Of a stretch of 11,172 nucleotides of DNA, positions 6,593 to 11,172 are shown in pieces; position 1 is the stretch's first letter, and every line of letters starts with the position of its first letter. Made by a program: the position numbers and the translations under genes. Source of the stretch: Streptosporangiaceae bacterium (lineage in GTDB: Bacteria; Actinomycetota; Actinomycetes; Streptosporangiales; Streptosporangiaceae); assembly GCA_030045175.1 (NCBI GenBank), contig JASIBM010000129.1, positions 1 to 11,172 of the forward strand, given 5' to 3'. The notes under the pieces were generated by a model. That model searched no databases. It saw only the letters and a list, made by a program, of their open reading frames with translations, and had not been told where the DNA came from.

Positions 6593-8233
6593 ATGAAAGG
6601 TACGAGGCGTTACCATCCTAATGGCCACGCTCATGGCAGGGGCAGGCATGGCGGGTTCCACGCGCACAGGCGACCGGGCGCTGGCGGCTGGTCGCCACTG
6701 GGCTCCCTGGCTCAGCTTGGCCTGTATGGCGTCCTTGCCGTGCAGGCTGTCTTGTCCCTCAGGTTGATCTGGTCTAACACCGCTTTCCTCGACGAGGCGA
6801 CATACCTGTACGTGGGTCATGTCGAGCTGTCCGGATGGCTGCACGGAACGTCGGTGCCCGCCTATCCGACCTACCTGTCCGGCGCGCCAGTCATCTACCC
6901 TCCGCTCGCCGCGCTCGCGAACGACGTCGGCGGCCTCGCCGGAGCCCGGATCCTTTCACTCTGCTTCATGCTGGCCGCGACCTGCATGCTGTGGGGAATC
7001 ACGCGCAGGCTGGCTGACCGCCGGGCAGCCTTCTTCGCGACGGCGATCTTCGTCGCGCTGGGCCCGACACAGTACCTCGGCGCCTTCGCCACGTACGACG
7101 CGATGGCGTTGTTCCTCATGTCCGCGTCGGCCTGGTGCGTCGTCGCGGCGCGAGACCACGCGGACTCAACCCTGCTCGTGCTCTGCGGCGCCGCCCTGAT
7201 GGCCCTGGCCAACGCCACGAAGTACGCGTCCGGCCTGTTCGATCCCGTCATCATCGCCCTCGCCGCGCTGAGCGTCGGAGCGAGGCAAGGCGCGAAGAAG
7301 GGCCTGGGCAGGGCGGGCTACCTCGCAGTCGTCGTGGTCGGCATGCTCGCGATCCTGCTCACCGCCGGCGGCCCGTACTACGTGACCGGCGTGCTCTCCA
7401 CCACGGTTGCCAGGGCAGTCGGCACCGACTCTCCGCTCCTCGTGCTGACCGACGCGGGCAAGTGGATCGGCCTTGTCTGCGTGCTCGCCGCGGGTGGCGT
7501 CGCGGCCGCGTCGCTCAGCCGCGAGAGCCGGTTCCAGGTGGCGACCCAGGCGCTCCTCGCTGCCGCCGCACTCCTGGCGCCGCTTAACCAGGCGCGGATC
7601 CACACCACGACATCCCTGTCCAAGCACGTCGACTTCGGCGCCTGGTTCGCTTCGGCCGCCGCCGGCTACGCCGTGGCAAGGCTGTCCAGGGTCAGCAGAA
7701 GGAAACCGGTGCACGTCGCTGCGGCCGTCCTGGCTCTCGGGCTGACGATCCTTCCCGTCGGCGTGATCGGCAGGGCCCAGGCCACGGACTTCTTCCAGGC
7801 GTGGCCGAACAGCTCCAGGGTCACGGCGATCCTGCGCACGCTGACCGCCTCGCATCCCGGCATCTACCTAGCCGAAGACTACGACGTCGCGGCGTATTAC
7901 CTGGAGAATTCCATTACCTGGAATAGGTGGGACGATACTTGGTATTTCGATTATTCCCGGCCATCGTCAGATGACCCGATCCACGGACCGGCGGCCTATC
8001 AGGCCGCCATCGCTCACCACTATTTCAGCCTGATCATCCTTGACTTTGGAGATACCGCACCCATGGACAAGCTGATCACCCGGTACATTCGCCAGTCGGG
8101 TCGATATCACGTCATCGCCGAGGCTCCCTATTGGGACAAGTTCGGGACCGGGCAGTTCACTATCTGGGCCTACCAGCCACCTCACCGGCAGCGCGGTACC
8201 TCGCCGCTGCCGACACTGGCGCGGTCGTCGTGA
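6593..8233 (+). CDS. GT39/ArnT-like polytopic GT-C glycosyltransferase
   Basis: The 546-residue product is a multi-pass membrane protein of the ArnT/PMT (GT39-like, PMT_2) type. Such enzymes use a polyprenyl-phosphate sugar donor and transfer the sugar on the outer face of the membrane. The first membrane segment (~38-58) is followed by N-T-A-F-L-D-E-A-T-Y-L, placing the hallmark Asp-Glu pair at 67-68 in the first outer loop. A Y-P-P-L motif follows, then about eight hydrophobic segments, then a ~150-residue soluble C-terminal part rich in aromatic residues (E-D-Y-D-V-A-A-Y-Y-L, W-N-R-W-D-D-T-W-Y-F-D-Y). ATG 6593, with AGG eight bases upstream, is preferred. The frame is open back to ATG 6437 (598 residues, GAGG upstream), but that extension is unlike the family. 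Residues 8-27 hold six histidines. The stop overlaps the next gene's start (GTGA). Donor and acceptor are unknown. Confidence 0.8.
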   Translation: MKGTRRYHPNGHAHGRGRHGGFHAHRRPGAGGWSPLGSLAQLGLYGVLAVQAVLSLRLIWSNTAFLDEATYLYVGHVELSGWLHGTSVPAYPTYLSGAPVIYPPLAALANDVGGLAGARILSLCFMLAATCMLWGITRRLADRRAAFFATAIFVALGPTQYLGAFATYDAMALFLMSASAWCVVAARDHADSTLLVLCGAALMALANATKYASGLFDPVIIALAALSVGARQGAKKGLGRAGYLAVVVVGMLAILLTAGGPYYVTGVLSTTVARAVGTDSPLLVLTDAGKWIGLVCVLAAGGVAAASLSRESRFQVATQALLAAAALLAPLNQARIHTTTSLSKHVDFGAWFASAAAGYAVARLSRVSRRKPVHVAAAVLALGLTILPVGVIGRAQATDFFQAWPNSSRVTAILRTLTASHPGIYLAEDYDVAAYYLENSITWNRWDDTWYFDYSRPSSDDPIHGPAAYQAAIAHHYFSLIILDFGDTAPMDKLITRYIRQSGRYHVIAEAPYWDKFGTGQFTIWAYQPPHRQRGTSPLPTLARSS

Positions 8234-9819
8234 GCGCCACCAAGGCGACCGGCCTCGCGCGGCCGGCGGAGCACGCGCGACCGCCGACGCTCCCCGATCC
8301 TCCTACGGATATCGAGAAGATGGCGTATTCGGACCGGAACCTGGCACTTATCCTCCGCGCCTCGCTGTTCAGCTTCGGCGCGCTTCTGATCAGCCAGACC
8401 AGGTTCTTGCTCACCGTCCGGCCGCTCTTGTTCTTCATCCCGCTGCTCGGATTCACGCTCGCCTACTACCTGATCTCGCTATGCGTGAACTTCGGCACGC
8501 ATAGCTTCGACCTCGACCTGCATCGCGATCTCGTGACGACGTGGCGTCCTAGCCGCTATCCGAGCCTGGATATCTTCCTGCCGATCTGCGGAGAACCGCA
8601 GGAGATTTTGCGCAACACATGGACGCACGTCAGGTCGATCGTCGAGCGCTATCCGGGTACCGTGACGCCCTACGTCCTTGACGATGGAGCAAACCCGCAG
8701 GCCGCCGCGCTCGCGGAGATCTTCGGATTCAGGTACCTGGTGCGGCCGAACCGCGGTTATTACAAGAAGGCCGGGAACCTTCGGTACGCCTTCAACCAGT
8801 CAACCGGTGAGTTCATCCTGATCCTCGACGCGGACTTCGCGCCCAGGGCAGATCTCCCAGCGGAACTCCTGCCGTATCTCGACGCCGACCAGAGGCTGGG
8901 AATCGTCCAGTCCCCCCAGTTCTTCAGGACCCATCCACGTCAGTCATGGGTGGAACGCGGCGCGGGCTCGGTGCAAGAGCTTTTCTACCGGCTCGTCCAG
9001 GTGTCACGCAACCGGCACAATGGCGCGATATGCGTCGGTTCCTGCGCGATCTACCGGCGCGCGGCGCTGCGGACCAACGGCGGCACCACGCTGATCGAGC
9101 ACTCCGAGGACGTGCATACCGGCTTTGACCTTCGGCGCGCAGGCTGGGGCTTGCAGTACGTCCCCATCCCGCTCGCGGCCGGCTTGTGCCCGGCTGACCC
9201 GGACTCCTTCATAACACAGCAGTACCGGTGGTGCGCAGGCTCTATGTCCCTGCTCGGATCCCGCAAGTTCTGGAGCACGCGCATGCACTGGCGCACCCGA
9301 TTCTGCTACCTGTCCGGCTTCTGCTACTACCTGCACACGGCGCTGTTCACCTTCGTCACGCCAGCGATTCCGCTCACCATGCTGATTTTCATGCCAGAGC
9401 GGGTCCGGCTCATCAACTACGTGGCCATCGCGCCGTCGATCATCTACAACATGGTGGTATTCCCCGCCTGGCATCGCTGCAAGTTCGGCCCGTCCGCGTT
9501 CATGGCGAAATTCCTCTATGGATGGGCGCACCTGTTTTGCCTCTTCGACGTCTGCCGCGGCAAGCCGATGGGCTGGCAGCCCACCGGTGCCGGGAAGCGC
9601 AAGGTCGGCACCAAGCGGGTATGGATCGGGATCGCGCTGTGGAACGTTCCGGCCTGCACCACCTGGGTGCTGCTGACGCTCTGGCGCATGTCCCAGTACG
9701 GTTTCGCTAACTACGTCGTCATGCTGGGCACCGGCCTGTTCGCGTCCGCCATCACCGCGATGGCGCTTGGCTCGCAACGCAACTTCGTGCGCAATGCCGT
9801 GAAAGAAGTGACCGGATGA
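8230..9819 (+). CDS. Cellulose-synthase-like processive GT2 glycosyltransferase
   Basis: The product (529 residues) is a membrane GT2 enzyme that should polymerise a nucleotide-sugar into a beta-linked polysaccharide and pass it across the membrane. All signature residues are present: D151-D152 in V-L-D-D-G-A, D200-A-D202 in I-L-D-A-D-F, S-E-D294, and Q330-Q-Y-R333-W334. The C-G-S-C-A-I-Y-R-R-like block between DxD and SED is as in BcsA. Two membrane segments precede the catalytic domain (~36-55 and 66-90), and about four follow (358-390, 396-418, 462-485, 491-513). No PilZ (c-di-GMP) domain follows; the protein ends soon after the last membrane helix. GTG 8230 is chosen because it overlaps the previous stop in a GTGA junction, implying translational coupling; the frame is open 33 codons further upstream inside the GT39 gene. 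Product could be glucan, mannan or mixed. Confidence 0.88.
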   Translation: MSATKATGLARPAEHARPPTLPDPPTDIEKMAYSDRNLALILRASLFSFGALLISQTRFLLTVRPLLFFIPLLGFTLAYYLISLCVNFGTHSFDLDLHRDLVTTWRPSRYPSLDIFLPICGEPQEILRNTWTHVRSIVERYPGTVTPYVLDDGANPQAAALAEIFGFRYLVRPNRGYYKKAGNLRYAFNQSTGEFILILDADFAPRADLPAELLPYLDADQRLGIVQSPQFFRTHPRQSWVERGAGSVQELFYRLVQVSRNRHNGAICVGSCAIYRRAALRTNGGTTLIEHSEDVHTGFDLRRAGWGLQYVPIPLAAGLCPADPDSFITQQYRWCAGSMSLLGSRKFWSTRMHWRTRFCYLSGFCYYLHTALFTFVTPAIPLTMLIFMPERVRLINYVAIAPSIIYNMVVFPAWHRCKFGPSAFMAKFLYGWAHLFCLFDVCRGKPMGWQPTGAGKRKVGTKRVWIGIALWNVPACTTWVLLTLWRMSQYGFANYVVMLGTGLFASAITAMALGSQRNFVRNAVKEVTG

Positions 9820-10808
9820 GACGGCGTACCCTGGCAGCGGCAGTCAATGTCATCGGGGTCACCGTGGTGCTGTCGGTCAGCATCGTCGCTGGACTACACT
9901 TCAGCAACCAAAGTGACTCCGTGCCCGCGCCGTTCCGGGTGGCAGCCGCCGAGCCGCCGCTGTCCTACCTGGGCGTATACGAGCCGAGCTCGCCGCACTC
10001 ATACTCTGGCATCCTGCGCTTCAGCAAGCTGATCGGCAGGCTGCCAAACCTCGCCTTGTATTACAGCAGCTGGTGGGAGCCGTTCCAGATCTCTTTCGCC
10101 CGAGCGGCGCAGGCACATGGCGCCACCACCTTGGTGCAGCTAGAGCCGCGGCACGTCGATCTGAGCGCGATCGCCGCCGGACGCTACGACGGCTTCTTGA
10201 AGGCGTTCGCGCGCAGCGTGCGCTCATTCGGCCATCCGGTCGTCCTGTCGTTCGGCCATGAGATGAACGCCAACTGGTATGGCTGGGGCTATCGTCATAT
10301 CAGTCCGAGCGAATTCATCGCTGCCTGGCGGCACATCCATCAGGTTTTCACCAGCCAGGGCGCTGACAATGTCATATGGCTGTGGACGGTCAACGTCGTG
10401 TGCGGACCCGATTGCAGCCCCACCGTCGGTGAATGGTGGCCTGGGTCCGCTTACGTGACATGGGTCGGCATTGACGGGCACTACTTCACCGCGTCGGTCA
10501 AGTTCGCGAGCCTCTTCGGCGCGACCCTGGGCCAGGTCCGCGCGTTCACCCATGACCCGATCCTCATATCCGAGGCAGGGATCGCGCCGTTCGTCGCGAC
10601 GAACCGGATCACCGACCTCTTCGCCGGCGCCCGGGCACACGGCCTGCTCGGCGTGGTCTGGTTCGACGTTCAGGGTCACAACCTGCGGATCGAGGGAGAT
10701 CCCAAGGCCATAGCGCTATTCAGGCTGGCCGTGCGCAAGTACGTCGAATACGGCCTCAGTTCAGGAGCACCTGCCGGATCAAGAAAAGAGCGAAATGTTC
10801 CGGACTAA
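9816..10808 (+). CDS. GH26-like secreted or membrane-anchored glycosidase
   Basis: The 330-residue protein starts with M-R-R-R and a hydrophobic stretch (residues ~8-27) that acts as a signal peptide or signal anchor, so the rest is extracytoplasmic. The domain fits GH26 (endo-beta-mannanase and related beta-glucanases). The acid/base Glu is E149 in F-G-H-E-M-N-A-N-W-Y-G-W, and the nucleophile is E253 in L-I-S-E-A-G-I, 104 residues apart as expected. W-L-W-T-V-N and V-T-W-V-G-I-D-G-H-Y-F are the intervening strands. The ATG overlaps the GT2 stop (ATGA), so it is translationally coupled. By analogy with BcsZ in cellulose systems, it may trim or release the polymer made by the neighbouring GT2, which would point to a beta-mannan, glucomannan or mixed glucan. 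No carbohydrate-binding module is present. Substrate is inferred from family only. Confidence 0.85.
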   Translation: MRRRTLAAAVNVIGVTVVLSVSIVAGLHFSNQSDSVPAPFRVAAAEPPLSYLGVYEPSSPHSYSGILRFSKLIGRLPNLALYYSSWWEPFQISFARAAQAHGATTLVQLEPRHVDLSAIAAGRYDGFLKAFARSVRSFGHPVVLSFGHEMNANWYGWGYRHISPSEFIAAWRHIHQVFTSQGADNVIWLWTVNVVCGPDCSPTVGEWWPGSAYVTWVGIDGHYFTASVKFASLFGATLGQVRAFTHDPILISEAGIAPFVATNRITDLFAGARAHGLLGVVWFDVQGHNLRIEGDPKAIALFRLAVRKYVEYGLSSGAPAGSRKERNVPD

Positions 10809-10820
10809 CCGCAAATCCAA

Positions 10821-11172
10821 TCACGCGCCGCCGTAGCGGCGATTGCGGCCCGCGTACGAACGCAGCGCCCGCAGGAAGTCAACCTTCCTGAAGGCCGGCC
10901 AGTACGCGTCACAGAAGTAGAACTCCGAGTGCGCGCTCTGCCACAGCAGGAACCCGCCAAGCCGCTGCTCCCCCGATGTCCTGATGACCAGGTCAGGATC
11001 CGGCTGCCCGGCCGTGTACAGGTGCTCGGCGATGTGCTCGACGTCGAGGACCTCGGCCAGTTCCTCGATCGTGGTGCCCTTGATGGCGTGCTCCTGTAGC
11101 AGCGACCGGACGGCATCGGCGATCTCCCGGCGACCGCCGTAACCGACCGCGACGTTGACGAGCAGGCCGGGC
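10821..11172 (-). CDS. uppS: Isoprenyl (cis-prenyl) transferase, C-terminal part
   Basis: The 116 C-terminal codons visible here match cis-prenyltransferases (undecaprenyl/decaprenyl diphosphate synthases, Rv2361c type). These add isopentenyl units to make the long polyprenyl diphosphate that carries sugars at the membrane. Conserved blocks in order are N-V-A-V-G-Y-G-G-R-R-E-I, H-L-Y-T-x-G-Q-P-D-P-D-L-V-I-R-T-S-G-E-Q-R-L, G-F-L-L-W-Q-S-A-H-S-E-F-Y-F and F-L-R-A-L-R-S-Y-A-G-R-N-R-R-Y-G. The isopentenyl-diphosphate-binding arginines and the Mg-site glutamate (S-E-F) are all present. The N-terminal part with the catalytic aspartate lies beyond the right edge. The gene converges on the GH26 gene with 12 bases between stops. 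The symbol follows common use; the chain length of the product is not known. Confidence 0.93.
   Translation of the reverse strand, partial: PGLLVNVAVGYGGRREIADAVRSLLQEHAIKGTTIEELAEVLDVEHIAEHLYTAGQPDPDLVIRTSGEQRLGGFLLWQSAHSEFYFCDAYWPAFRKVDFLRALRSYAGRNRRYGGA
10826..10841 (+). terminator. Weak hairpin at the convergent gene ends
   Basis: CGCCGC-CGTA-GCGGCG forms a 6-bp stem with a 4-base loop inside the last codons of the convergent prenyltransferase gene, 18 bases after the GH26 stop. It could end the polysaccharide operon transcript. The short stem and lack of a T-run keep confidence low. Confidence 0.25.

Noticed and set aside
7166..7855. 229-codon minus-strand frame opposite the GT39 gene
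   Set aside because: It is highly charged, Gly/Arg-rich and lacks motifs, and it overlaps predicted membrane helices of the real gene.
9004..9777. 257-codon minus-strand frame opposite the GT2 gene
   Set aside because: The plus-strand frame has all GT2 catalytic motifs; the antisense product has none of any family.
10805..11116. Minus-strand frame of 103 codons at the right edge
   Set aside because: It is the wrong frame of the cis-prenyltransferase gene. The correct frame, ending at 10821, gives the RTSGEQRL and SAHSEFYF blocks.
1..11172. CRISPR arrays, rRNA, tRNA, riboswitches, replication origins
   Set aside because: Reading through the window, I saw no regularly spaced repeats, RNA-gene signatures or clustered DnaA-like boxes.

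Overview
The window is high-GC DNA with the gene families and start signals of an Actinomycetota bacterium, most likely a filamentous or soil actinomycete. The evidence is a DUF397 protein, a very large LuxR-type ATPase regulator (LAL family), a Rv2258c-like methyltransferase, a mycobacterial/streptomycete-type cis-prenyltransferase, GTG starts and a likely leaderless start. I cannot name the species.

Left part (1-1194), accessory and decaying. A minus-strand reading frame entering at base 1 looks like the first residues of a transposase, possibly IS1380-like. It is followed by an inverted repeat and a 14-bp palindrome. A lone DUF397 gene (270-506) ends in a perfect 17-bp hairpin (563-601). 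The next ~600 bases hold no gene I can defend.

Middle part (1195-6210), methyltransferases and a regulator. A class I SAM methyltransferase (1195-2190, +) appears to lose its own 3' end at about base 2000. Its last ~60 codons are read antisense through a broken IS3-family integrase-core fragment (~2005-2186, -). That scar stops about 20 bases from the end of a second, convergent methyltransferase of the Rv2258c type (2206-3288, -). The second methyltransferase is divergent from a 928-residue LAL regulator (3424-6210, +), with a 135-base shared intergenic region and a probable leaderless promoter for the regulator.

Right part (6211-11172), surface polysaccharide. After a ~380-base intergenic region, three genes overlap by 4 bases at each junction and must form an operon. 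They encode a polytopic GT39/ArnT-like GT-C glycosyltransferase (6593-8233), a cellulose-synthase-like processive GT2 with a complete D, DxD, SED, QxxRW set and no PilZ domain (8230-9819), and a membrane-anchored or secreted GH26-like glycosidase with both catalytic glutamates (9816-10808). The set resembles the logic of cellulose export (synthase plus partner hydrolase), but uses a GH26 enzyme instead of the GH8 BcsZ and adds a lipid-linked-sugar transferase. A cis-prenyltransferase gene (uppS type), which would make the polyprenyl carrier such a GT-C enzyme needs, ends 12 bases beyond in the convergent direction and runs off the window. This GT-C/GT2/GH26 cassette is the best candidate here for an undescribed system.
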